NCBI GenBank assembly: GCA_010672185.1 | Contig: JAAHHL010000119.1 | Location: forward strand, 1 to 11,798 | Direction of reading: 5' to 3' | Length of the DNA stretch: 11,798 nucleotides | Origin: Caldora sp. SIO3E6 | GTDB lineage: Bacteria > Cyanobacteriota > Cyanobacteriia > Cyanobacteriales > Coleofasciculaceae | In this document: positions 5,899 to 11,798 of the stretch, piece after piece | Numbering within the stretch: position 1 is the first letter of the stretch | How the letters are laid out: every line of letters begins with the position of its first letter | Notes under the pieces: generated by a model | Told to the model about the DNA's origin: nothing | What the model saw: the letters and a program-made list of their open reading frames with translations, nothing else | The model's database searches: none | Made by a program: the position numbers and the translations under genes

Positions 5899-6309
5899 CT
5901 ATACTTTTTGACCATCTCTTAAATACTTAAGATAACGAGAGCCATAACCCAAATAACGCCGAATCAGTTCGATCCAAATCGGCTTGAAGTCAATCTGAGA
6001 ACATTCAGCAATGATTTGAGCCGATTTTTTGATGTTGACATCAATATCTTGAACAATTCTCTCCGCCAGAGAGTCTTTCCCTCTACCCCATTTCCTATCT
6101 CGACCTACTTGATAGCGAATAAAGTTTTTAATGACTTCTACACTATCAGTGGTATCGGCAACGCGGACTAAGTTACGGAATTGAGACTCTTCCAAATTGC
6201 CGTACTTAGTGTCATCCAAAGCAGCTTGAATCCAGAGGACTAAATCATCCTCAGTTTGACGAATGCTTTTTTGTACCTGGAGTTCAACTTGTTGTTCTGT
6301 TAGCTTCAT
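5899..6309 (-). CDS. Type III effector small subunit (Cas11/Csm2-like)
   Basis: A 136-residue, predicted all-helical, charged protein without RAMP motifs. Residues 55-77 include EVIKNFIRYQVGRDRKWGRG, whose (F)IRYQxGR pattern resembles Csm2-type small subunits, and the C-terminus IWIELIRRYLGYGSRYLKYL (111-130) is amphipathic and basic. Size, helical character and position between csx10 and the CARF gene fit the small subunit that lines the crRNA-target groove in type III complexes. The ATG overlaps the csx10 stop by ATGA (6306-6309). Homology to a particular small-subunit family is not certain from sequence reading alone. Confidence 0.75.
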   Translation of the reverse strand: MKLTEQQVELQVQKSIRQTEDDLVLWIQAALDDTKYGNLEESQFRNLVRVADTTDSVEVIKNFIRYQVGRDRKWGRGKDSLAERIVQDIDVNIKKSAQIIAECSQIDFKPIWIELIRRYLGYGSRYLKYLRDGQKV

Positions 6310-7613
6310 ACAGCATTCTCTCTAAATACAGTGTGAAATTCACTACAAACTTCGATTTGACCAAAGCCTTCACCAATACGATCGCCTACACCCTCCCTTG
6401 CTAATTTTTCTAAGGCTTGAATCCAGTCCTTCGTCTTATCTACAATCGTGCTAAATAAATAAACACCTCCTTTGTTGGTAATTAAATCCACATCTTTCAA
6501 TAATCCCCAAGCAGAATTCCAGCCAGAAACATAGTCATAGCTGCTGTAGGCAACGTGTAGTGTTAAATCATTTATACCGGTAAATTGCTGTAGCATTTCT
6601 GGGGAAATTACTGTAGTACGTCGCCAGTTTTCCGTTAAAATTGCATCTGATTGCAAGCCTAGGGTGAAGTAAGTTCGCTCTTCTAATGGGAGATTGCCGA
6701 AAAGTTCTCCCCATTTTTGCCAACGCTGTTGGAGTGCGATGTTAAATTGCTCGATGCTTGTGGCAATATCGGTATTGGTTCCCAAACTGTCGGAGGGCAA
6801 AGCATTTGGATTGTATAACTTGGGTTTTGCCGATAAATTATCGCCCAAATGCTTTGCCCCTACATCAGATTTTTGACTTGGGGGACATACCCTAGCCTCA
6901 ATCTTCACTTTTCCCAAACCCCGAGAAGCTGCCCCACCTAAGCGAAAATTTTGCGAGTTATAATTCAAGAATTGCTTAAGCAACTCCGCCAGATGATCAT
7001 TCTCTACCATAATTGCACTGCGGTAGACCATTGGCTTCTGTTCTTGGGTTTCGTTGAGAACTTCCAGGCTATACAAAATTTGTTCTTCTGCTGTTGCTCG
7101 ACGACGATTGATGCCAACACGAGTCAGCAAGCGTTTAGTAACTGAGTGACTGCAATATTTGTCATTCTGCTTACTGTAAAATCCTTTGTAAGGTTCAACC
7201 CGTCCCCCATCTTGAGGACAATTTGGGTCATAGGGATAACCATAGCTTTCTGCACAGAAACGGTCAATTAGGGTATCAAAAACACCGTAGCCTTTAGGCT
7301 TAAAACCAGGATTAGTTTTAGAACTCAAGGCGGTAGCAGGCAGCACTCTAACTTCCGCATCTTGAGCCGATGGTGCAGGATAGGCATTGCGGAAGATTGC
7401 AACATTCTCACTCAGAAATAAGGTTTGGAAATCATTATTAGTTACAGTCAAATCAGGGTTTTGTGGACGAGACTGTTGAATAATCACCGATGCGATCGCG
7501 CCTCGAATCACAGAACCGGGAATATAGTCCCCAGCTTCACTCACTGAACCGGGTTTTTTACGTCCAATAGCTAGAGGCGACAGTGCGGTAATCGTTAGTT
7601 GAATTTCTTTCAT
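6306..7613 (-). CDS. csx10: Csx10-like RAMP protein (Cas5-group subunit of type III-D)
   Basis: A 435-residue RAMP protein. AGDYIPGSVIRGAIAS at 27-42 is the pattern typical of Csx10, FRLGGAASRGLGKVKIEA at 223-240 is the first glycine-rich loop, and GDRIGEGFGQIEV near 412-424 is a second, as expected for a two-RAMP-domain Cas5-like protein. Csx10 binds the 5' handle of the crRNA and docks onto Cas10 in III-D complexes. The middle has several Cys residues (C120, C132, C154), possibly metal-binding. Residues 251-273, just after the first glycine loop, are encoded by a 65-bp repeat with perfect 15-bp inverted ends (6795-6859), so this linker is an in-frame insertion. ATGA overlaps join it on both sides (7610-7613 with the Cas7 gene, 6306-6309 with the small-subunit gene). 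It is the main marker for calling the locus III-D. Confidence 0.83.
   Translation of the reverse strand: MKEIQLTITALSPLAIGRKKPGSVSEAGDYIPGSVIRGAIASVIIQQSRPQNPDLTVTNNDFQTLFLSENVAIFRNAYPAPSAQDAEVRVLPATALSSKTNPGFKPKGYGVFDTLIDRFCAESYGYPYDPNCPQDGGRVEPYKGFYSKQNDKYCSHSVTKRLLTRVGINRRRATAEEQILYSLEVLNETQEQKPMVYRSAIMVENDHLAELLKQFLNYNSQNFRLGGAASRGLGKVKIEARVCPPSQKSDVGAKHLGDNLSAKPKLYNPNALPSDSLGTNTDIATSIEQFNIALQQRWQKWGELFGNLPLEERTYFTLGLQSDAILTENWRRTTVISPEMLQQFTGINDLTLHVAYSSYDYVSGWNSAWGLLKDVDLITNKGGVYLFSTIVDKTKDWIQALEKLAREGVGDRIGEGFGQIEVCSEFHTVFRENAV
6795..6859. repeat. Inverted-repeat element inserted in frame in csx10
   Basis: The arms gggcaaagcatttgg (6795-6809) and their exact complement (6845-6859) enclose 35 bases with a further small palindrome, cgataa-a-ttatcg (6831-6843). 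It is translated without a stop as a 22-23 residue linker (GAKHLGDNLSAKPK...). Repeats with this gcaaagcatttgg end are dispersed in cyanobacteria; that point is from memory. Confidence 0.87.
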
Positions 7614-8338
7614 TTCCTACCTCCCGGTAAAAGTGCTTGCCAAGCTTCCTCATTCACCGAAAATTCCTGAAATTCCCACTTTAGCCATCCCAATCCTGCT
7701 GATTTAGAACCCCCCAAAGCATTAATATGGTGTAATCCTGCGAGAATTAGTGCTTTGGCATAAGAGGGAAAATTGGATTGGAGATGAATTTGTCCCTCAA
7801 ACCGCAATTTGGCATTAGCAGGGGAAGTTTCCAGAAAGTAGAGTTTTTTCTCTTCAGCAGTACCACGACGACGGTTAATGGTGACACCGGGACGCAAAAC
7901 TTCCGGTACATTGTCTAGATCTTCTGCACAAATCAAGTCATCAACAATAATTCGTGACGGTAAAGCCGGATTCCCAAACATCTGGCAAATCAGGCAATGA
8001 TATCTCTCATCCCCTGGTACTCGATATTCTTCTCGTTCAAAATCCCTAGCTTCATTTTCCGGAAAATTGGCACGTTGCGGACACATGGTTTGAGCATTGG
8101 GAGACTGACAAATAGGCCAACCTAATCCCCGTGCTAGTTTCTCACACTCGTGGCGCAAGCGTCCTTTAAGTTGAGAAGCGGGAATCAGCAGTTTTTGATC
8201 AGCAGTACGCACAATTGCTTTATCTGCCAAGGTTCCGGAAGAGCCACCTGCACCGATACACAAAGCTGTATCGATAACAGCAGTAATGGATATAGTTTCT
8301 ATTGCTGGATTAGACAATAAATCTTGGAGAGCAATCAT
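7610..8338 (-). CDS. Cas7/Csm3-like backbone RAMP protein (first Cas7 gene)
   Basis: A 242-residue protein, the length of Csm3. ADKAIVRT at 38-45 carries Asp39 where the Csm3 catalytic Asp stands, LIPASQLKGRLRHECE at 51-66 is the crRNA-binding loop, and LGGSKSAGLGWLKWE at 208-222 the C-terminal glycine loop. Cys77, Cys86, Cys115 and Cys118 (CxxC before QMFGNP) form a likely zinc site, as in many Csm3/Cmr4 proteins. VTINRRRGTAEEKKLYFLE at 152-170 fits the thumb segment that kinks the crRNA. It should be a target-RNA-cutting backbone subunit. It overlaps cas10 by ATGA at 8335-8338 and csx10 by ATGA at 7610-7613, which indicates coupled translation and fixed stoichiometry. Confidence 0.9.
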   Translation of the reverse strand: MIALQDLLSNPAIETISITAVIDTALCIGAGGSSGTLADKAIVRTADQKLLIPASQLKGRLRHECEKLARGLGWPICQSPNAQTMCPQRANFPENEARDFEREEYRVPGDERYHCLICQMFGNPALPSRIIVDDLICAEDLDNVPEVLRPGVTINRRRGTAEEKKLYFLETSPANAKLRFEGQIHLQSNFPSYAKALILAGLHHINALGGSKSAGLGWLKWEFQEFSVNEEAWQALLPGGRK

Positions 8339-10746
8339 GATTCTACCCCCACTTTGCTAGGTTGTTTTGCAGTTTCTGGGATAAAAGGGTAAAGATCTAC
8401 CAATTCCCGCCAGATGGTTTCGTAACTAGATTTTTTGAGTAAACCTAGAACTGCATACTGAAGTCTGAACTGTTTTAGTGGAAAAGTCTCAAAGAAAAGT
8501 AATAGCATCAAATTGTGGATAATGATACTGATATCAGACATCCAAGGAGCTAAATTGCCATCATTGGTTAAGGGTTTACACCAAGCCTGTTCAAAATTAT
8601 CTTTGAGCAATTTTTGGTTATCAACCTTCAGCCGGACACGAAAATAGCGATAATTAAGGATAGCTGTATGTTTCCCTCGCTCTAACAAACTGCGAATTTG
8701 GTAGAGTTGCGATCGCGGAAATTCTGACTCCTTTAATTTCTCTGCTGTTTTGAGTAATCCTCCTAATTCATGGAGGGTGTAGGGTGAACCATATAGTTTT
8801 AGTTTTGGTTGTCTGGGTCGTTGCTTGGTTAAAGCTTCTTGGCGGAACGATTCAATATTCGAGGAAATCATCGTTACTGATTTCATGGTTAAGAAGTCAA
8901 CTGTCCCACCATGATAGTCATGCCACTGTTTCAGTTGCTTGGCTTTCTTCTTGGCAGATTTGAGTAATTGGTTGGTAAGATTTTCCGCATAATATATTGG
9001 TGTGTTAGAAGCTGTGATCAATACTCCTACTGACATACTCAGTTGGCATTGAGAAGGAACGAGTGGTATTTCCCCTTTATATCTATGACATTCACTGGAG
9101 TGAGAAATTAACTCTTGATCCGTTATTCGATAATCCTCCTTTTCCAGGAGAATCCGTTCAAACTCCTCGCCAATAGTTTTGGCAATCTCTAATGCCTTAT
9201 CTGCCGGAACAATCAACATTACATCATCCCCACCAATGGTTAAAATTTCAAAAGGATGAATAATCGCTCCATTCCGATGTTTATTTTCTCCCGCTAAGTC
9301 TTTTAATTTATGAGGCTGGAGGTGCTGCCCTAAAGCGTGGTAAACGGACTCTTCTGTTGCTGTAAAGATATCCCTACTGAATTTGCGATAATCTGCTGGG
9401 GTATTCAGTTCATTCTGTATATAACCTCCCATATTGTTGCCATCAGCATAGATATAGCCGACAAAGCCATTACTAGCATTGCCAATTTCTGTGAGCGATC
9501 GCGCTTCTTTTACTTTCTTTTTACTTACAACTTGGTAATATTCTTGATAATAGTCTGAATTCTTCAAAAATTGTTCAAACTTGAAAACCCAGCTCAGAAC
9601 TTTACCAGGTTGCCACAATTTTTTTACTTGACCAGATTGCCAACCAAATTGAGCTGTTTTATACCATCCCTGCCCACTAGAATCTTCTCGTTTTGTTCTT
9701 TGTCCAACAATGCGTTTACGAGCTATGGCATCTGAAAACCAAGGTTCATCGGGAAGTCCTCTAGCAGGAGCAATCGCAGTTCGATGTTCTACTGTATCTC
9801 TTACTAAATAAGGATGGGTTTCAAACATTGGCGGATAGCACCTGCTCGGACGTGCCGCACCTACTAAATCATTACCATTACGCCGCTTTTGAAACAAAGC
9901 TGCTAATTTACCCGCTAGTTCATTAAAATTCTTGCGCCTCTTAAATAAATCTTCCCAATCTTCACCCTCTTTTTTCCTCCCAAAGTAGGCTTGTGTAATT
10001 GAATGGGTTTGCCTTGTCTCATCTTGGAGATACCAGTCTAACCACTTTGTCTGTTCAATTGGGCTATTCAGTAAGCCAAAGCGAGTTTCCAGTAGCCTAA
10101 AACTATCTCCTACAGCGCAGGAATTAGCGGTTAAAGTTTCTTCTGTGTAGCGTTTTTCAATTAAATTAGTCAGATCAGTAACAAAAGCAGTAGGACAAAA
10201 AGCTAAAATGTTGCCACCGGTGGAGTAAATAACTAGTTCCGGAATCAGTGCTGCCCATAACTGTTGCAATTTTTCATCTTTATTTTGTAATTGCCGCCTC
10301 ACATTTTGGCAATAATTTCTGGCTTGCTGACATTCAGGAAAATCCTGGGGAGATTCTTCACATTTGAAGAAAGCAGGCAAGTCAATTAAATTAATCCGGT
10401 CTAATAATCCCGATGCTCCCCGAATATCTGGCAGCTTAGCCGCTTCAAATACATATTGCTTAATCTTCGTCGCACCACCGTAGACTAAGCCAATTTTGCT
10501 ATTCCAAAGTGTAGGGTAATTTTGGGTTAAAGCAATTAACCCATCTAATGACTGGGGAAATTTGAGAACTTCTAGTTGCTTAACTGACTCAACCAGCGAA
10601 TGCACTTCCTCCGGAACCTCTTTTCCCTCAGATAAAGCCTGTCGCATCTGCTGCAACAGAGTCACATCAAACTGAGGTTGTTTCCCTTCTCCCCAAGCCA
10701 AACACCAAGCGATCGCAATGGTAATAGGATTTGTTGAATCAGTCAT
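8335..10746 (-). CDS. cas10: Cas10, type III large subunit with GGDD cyclase site and no HD domain
   Basis: An 803-residue Cas10/Cmr2-like protein. A first, degenerate palm domain contains KLPDIRGASGLLDRIN at 104-119 and ELVIYSTGGNILAFCP at 170-185. The second, active palm has YIYADGNNMGGYI at 431-443 and EILTIGGDDVMLIVP at 500-514, with the cyclic-oligoadenylate synthase motif GGDD at 505-508. The C-terminal part (about 640-803) is helical, as in the Cas10 D4 domain. The N-terminal 80 residues contain no His-Asp pair of the HD nuclease type, and there is no room for one, so single-strand DNA cutting is not expected. Role: senses target RNA bound to the complex and makes cyclic oligoadenylate for the CARF protein. 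The ATG at 10746 has no strong ribosome binding site. The gene heads the core operon; its stop overlaps the next Cas7 gene by ATGA. Confidence 0.94.
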   Translation of the reverse strand: MTDSTNPITIAIAWCLAWGEGKQPQFDVTLLQQMRQALSEGKEVPEEVHSLVESVKQLEVLKFPQSLDGLIALTQNYPTLWNSKIGLVYGGATKIKQYVFEAAKLPDIRGASGLLDRINLIDLPAFFKCEESPQDFPECQQARNYCQNVRRQLQNKDEKLQQLWAALIPELVIYSTGGNILAFCPTAFVTDLTNLIEKRYTEETLTANSCAVGDSFRLLETRFGLLNSPIEQTKWLDWYLQDETRQTHSITQAYFGRKKEGEDWEDLFKRRKNFNELAGKLAALFQKRRNGNDLVGAARPSRCYPPMFETHPYLVRDTVEHRTAIAPARGLPDEPWFSDAIARKRIVGQRTKREDSSGQGWYKTAQFGWQSGQVKKLWQPGKVLSWVFKFEQFLKNSDYYQEYYQVVSKKKVKEARSLTEIGNASNGFVGYIYADGNNMGGYIQNELNTPADYRKFSRDIFTATEESVYHALGQHLQPHKLKDLAGENKHRNGAIIHPFEILTIGGDDVMLIVPADKALEIAKTIGEEFERILLEKEDYRITDQELISHSSECHRYKGEIPLVPSQCQLSMSVGVLITASNTPIYYAENLTNQLLKSAKKKAKQLKQWHDYHGGTVDFLTMKSVTMISSNIESFRQEALTKQRPRQPKLKLYGSPYTLHELGGLLKTAEKLKESEFPRSQLYQIRSLLERGKHTAILNYRYFRVRLKVDNQKLLKDNFEQAWCKPLTNDGNLAPWMSDISIIIHNLMLLLFFETFPLKQFRLQYAVLGLLKKSSYETIWRELVDLYPFIPETAKQPSKVGVES

Positions 10747-10929
10747 ATAAAACTTATGTTATTTAGTTGTGTGAACATATGAGTAAGTTAAGGGAACAGA
10801 ATATCTTATATGCCCTATAGAACTGATATCTAGAGCTTTTTCCTTAGCTTCCAGTCGCTTGGGTTGTGTGAATTTAATTTGAGCGCAAATCCATAACTCA
10901 CAAGTTATCCTTATATATATTTCACTAAA

Positions 10930-11009
10930 TGCCTAATTTTGTCCACCGAGAAAATACGTAGATTTATCTGGTGCCTAGTTTTGTCTACCGAGAAAATACG
11001 GAGATTTAT
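10930..11009. repeat. Two tandem copies of a 38-bp unit (42-bp period) upstream of cas10
   Basis: Copies at 10930-10967 and 10972-11009 differ at 3 of 38 positions. Each contains an imperfect inverted repeat, attttgtc-cacc-gagaaaat in copy 1. The spacer between units is only 4 bases, so it is not a CRISPR array. It lies about 180-260 bp before the cas10 start and could be an operator or a dispersed repeat. Confidence 0.85.
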
Positions 11010-11030
11010 ATTAAATTTTAAATAAATCTC
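11001..11030. repeat. A/T-rich inverted repeat
   Basis: Perfect 9-base arms gagatttat (11001-11009) and ataaatctc (11022-11030) with a 12-base A/T loop. It overlaps the end of the second tandem copy. The stem is too A/T-rich for a convincing intrinsic terminator. Confidence 0.6.
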
Positions 11031-11075
11031 TTGCAAAAATCGATAATTGCTTGTAATGCCAAGTATTGGCGGATT

Positions 11076-11092
11076 ACAGGCAAGATGCCTGT
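11076..11092. repeat. REP-type palindrome downstream of csx3
   Basis: acaggca-aga-tgcctgt, a 7-bp stem with the same aga loop as the REP palindromes near 2300 and 2600, within a ggattacaggca...tgcctgttcc context. It lies about 100 bp past the csx3 stop and may mark the 3' end of the csx3 transcript. Confidence 0.75.
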
Positions 11093-11192
11093 TCCACAAG
11101 AAACTGATGATTGAATTAGTTAGGTGTAAATTAGATGTATCTTAGCTTACGGAGCATTGATGGGGAGTGTGGGGAGGGTGAGAGAGTACTTG

Positions 11193-11537
11193 TCAACTTT
11201 TACTAAATGCAGCTGTTGGCAATTCTAGCTTCAAAACCTGACCTACGGATACATCATGGGTATGGGTAGCAACTACCACTGCACCCAAGCGAGGATCGTA
11301 GCATCCTACCCAGGCAGCGGGGTGACACTCGTGAACTAAGTAGCTGTACAACCAAATCGGACCCTTGCCCTCAAGAACAATACCTTGGTTGAATGGGATA
11401 CCCTCAGGTAATTTCAGTCCTTTAATATCTACTGGAGCAATAATTCCATCTTCTGTCTTAATCTGGAAATGCAAGTGCTGATAGGGCAAACCGTCTTGAG
11501 TTTGGTGAGGAATGATTTGAAGTTGAATGGTATTCAT
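11193..11537 (-). CDS. csx3: Csx3 (Crn3-type) ring nuclease
   Basis: The ATG at 11537 gives 114 residues, the size of stand-alone Csx3. An upstream TTG at 11555 would add six residues (start MNRSVS) and is less likely. The family signature is clear: DIKGLKLPEGI at 37-47, VLEGKGPIWLYSYLVHECHP at 54-73, WVGCYDPRLGAVVVATH at 76-92. The His, Asp and Arg cluster (H69/H72, D81, R83, H92) fits the conserved manganese and substrate site of Csx3. From published work on the family, Csx3 degrades cyclic tetra-adenylate and so limits the type III signal; it was earlier described as an RNA deadenylase. No AAA domain is fused here, unlike some cyanobacterial forms. It is encoded in the same direction as cas10 but 446 bp upstream, so it may have its own promoter, which would allow off-switch and on-switch to be set separately. 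Confidence 0.93.
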   Translation of the reverse strand: MNTIQLQIIPHQTQDGLPYQHLHFQIKTEDGIIAPVDIKGLKLPEGIPFNQGIVLEGKGPIWLYSYLVHECHPAAWVGCYDPRLGAVVVATHTHDVSVGQVLKLELPTAAFSKS

Positions 11538-11592
11538 GGATACACTTCGGTTCAATAGAGACGATGTTACTTTAGCAAGTTCCTGGAAAGGG

Positions 11593-11613
11593 CCTATTCC
11601 CTATTCCCTATTC
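11593..11613. repeat. Heptamer tandem repeat (cctattc) x3
   Basis: Three exact 7-base units followed by a partial unit, about 55 bp upstream of the csx3 start. STRR-type repeat. Confidence 0.8.
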
Positions 11614-11628
11614 CCTTATTTCTTAAAA

Positions 11629-11798
11629 GCGCCCGACAGGTGGCGCACCAACCGCTAGGTAGGGCTTGGGAGAATAAGTAACAAGTAACAAGTAACAAGT
11701 AATAAGTAAGAATGAATGCAGCATTTATCCGCTGTTTTGGGCATCTGCATCCCCCAAGGTTACCCGGGTTGATGCCAGGTTTTTGAGCTAAGAGATGC
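11629..11798. other. Right edge, no gene recognised
   Basis: Together with 11556-11628 this is the region upstream of csx3. A small hairpin gcgcc/ggcgc (11629-11646) and a second heptamer repeat (11676-11710) are the only structures seen. The last 85 bases carry no recognisable gene or CRISPR repeat. Confidence 0.6.
11676..11710. repeat. Heptamer tandem repeat (aagtaac) x5
   Basis: Five consecutive units: aagtaac three times, then aagtaat and aagtaag. Another STRR-type array with a unit different from the other three in the window. Confidence 0.87.

Larger units (their letters stand above)
10747..11192. other. Intergenic region between csx3 and cas10
   Basis: A 446-bp A/T-rich stretch that should hold the promoter of the cas10 operon, but I see no -35/-10 pair clear enough to name. 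A 42-bp-period tandem repeat (10930-11009), an A/T-rich hairpin (11001-11030) and a REP-type hairpin (11076-11092) lie in it. A 62-codon minus-strand frame (11099-10911) crosses all three and is judged non-coding. No CRISPR repeats are visible. Confidence 0.7.

Noticed and set aside
5865..5915. Upstream start adding 17 residues to the CARF gene
   Set aside because: It overlaps the previous gene and lies before the strong ribosome binding site; the CARF fold starts at the downstream ATG.
10930..11009. Possible short CRISPR array (two 38-bp repeats)
   Set aside because: Only two copies with a 4-base spacer; CRISPR spacers are about 30-45 bases, and no further copies occur nearby.
10911..11099. 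62-codon minus-strand frame with two 14-residue repeats
   Set aside because: It is built from a REP hairpin and the tandem DNA repeat, with no ribosome binding site and no recognisable domain.
11720..11798. Short plus-strand frame at the right edge (about 25 codons from an ATG near 11712)
   Set aside because: Too short, no homology recognised and no ribosome binding site; it follows directly on a heptamer repeat.

Overview
The window looks like part of a filamentous cyanobacterial chromosome or plasmid. Nine copies of the cyanobacterial HIP1 octamer GCGATCGC are present (starts at 964, 2010, 3247, 3288, 5643, 7492, 8709, 9495, 10709), where chance would give far less than one. It also carries heptameric short tandem repeats and REP-type palindromes of the kind common in filamentous cyanobacteria.

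Almost every real gene lies on the minus strand and belongs to one type III CRISPR-Cas locus, best assigned to subtype III-D because of a Csx10-like Cas5 protein and a probable Csx19. Reading 5'->3' on the minus strand: csx3 ring nuclease (11537-11193); a 446-bp non-coding stretch with a 42-bp-period tandem repeat; then cas10, a Cas7/Csm3-like gene, csx10 and a small-subunit (Cas11-like) gene (10746-5899), joined by three successive 4-bp ATGA overlaps. A CARF-HEPN gene of the Cas02710 type (5864-4551) follows behind a strong ribosome binding site. Next comes a 450-bp cluster of repeats and palindromes (4102-4550), then a Uma2-family nuclease (4053-3487), a second Cas7/Csm3-like gene (3465-2593), a region with REP palindromes and a dead RAYT transposase remnant (2273-2619), a third Cas7-like gene (about 2237-1278), a Csx19-like gene overlapping it by ATGA (1281-697), and a fourth RAMP gene that runs off the left edge (599-1).

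How the parts work together, from family knowledge: the Cas7 proteins form the crRNA-binding backbone and cut target RNA, Csx10 caps the crRNA 5' end, and the small subunit lines the groove. On target binding, Cas10 makes cyclic oligoadenylate with its GGDD palm domain. The cyclic oligoadenylate should activate the CARF-HEPN RNase, and Csx3 should degrade the signal and switch the response off. Cas10 has no recognisable N-terminal HD nuclease, so the immunity appears to rest on target RNA cutting and second-messenger signalling. No CRISPR array, cas1, cas2 or cas6 is seen here.

The most distinctive trait is how far small mobile repeats have entered the cas genes. A REP palindrome encodes the last eight residues of one Cas7, heptamer repeats extend the C-terminus of Csx19, a repeat lies in frame inside csx10, and a hairpin covers the upstream start of another Cas7. 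A Uma2 nuclease gene sits inside the operon and could be either a passenger or an extra effector.
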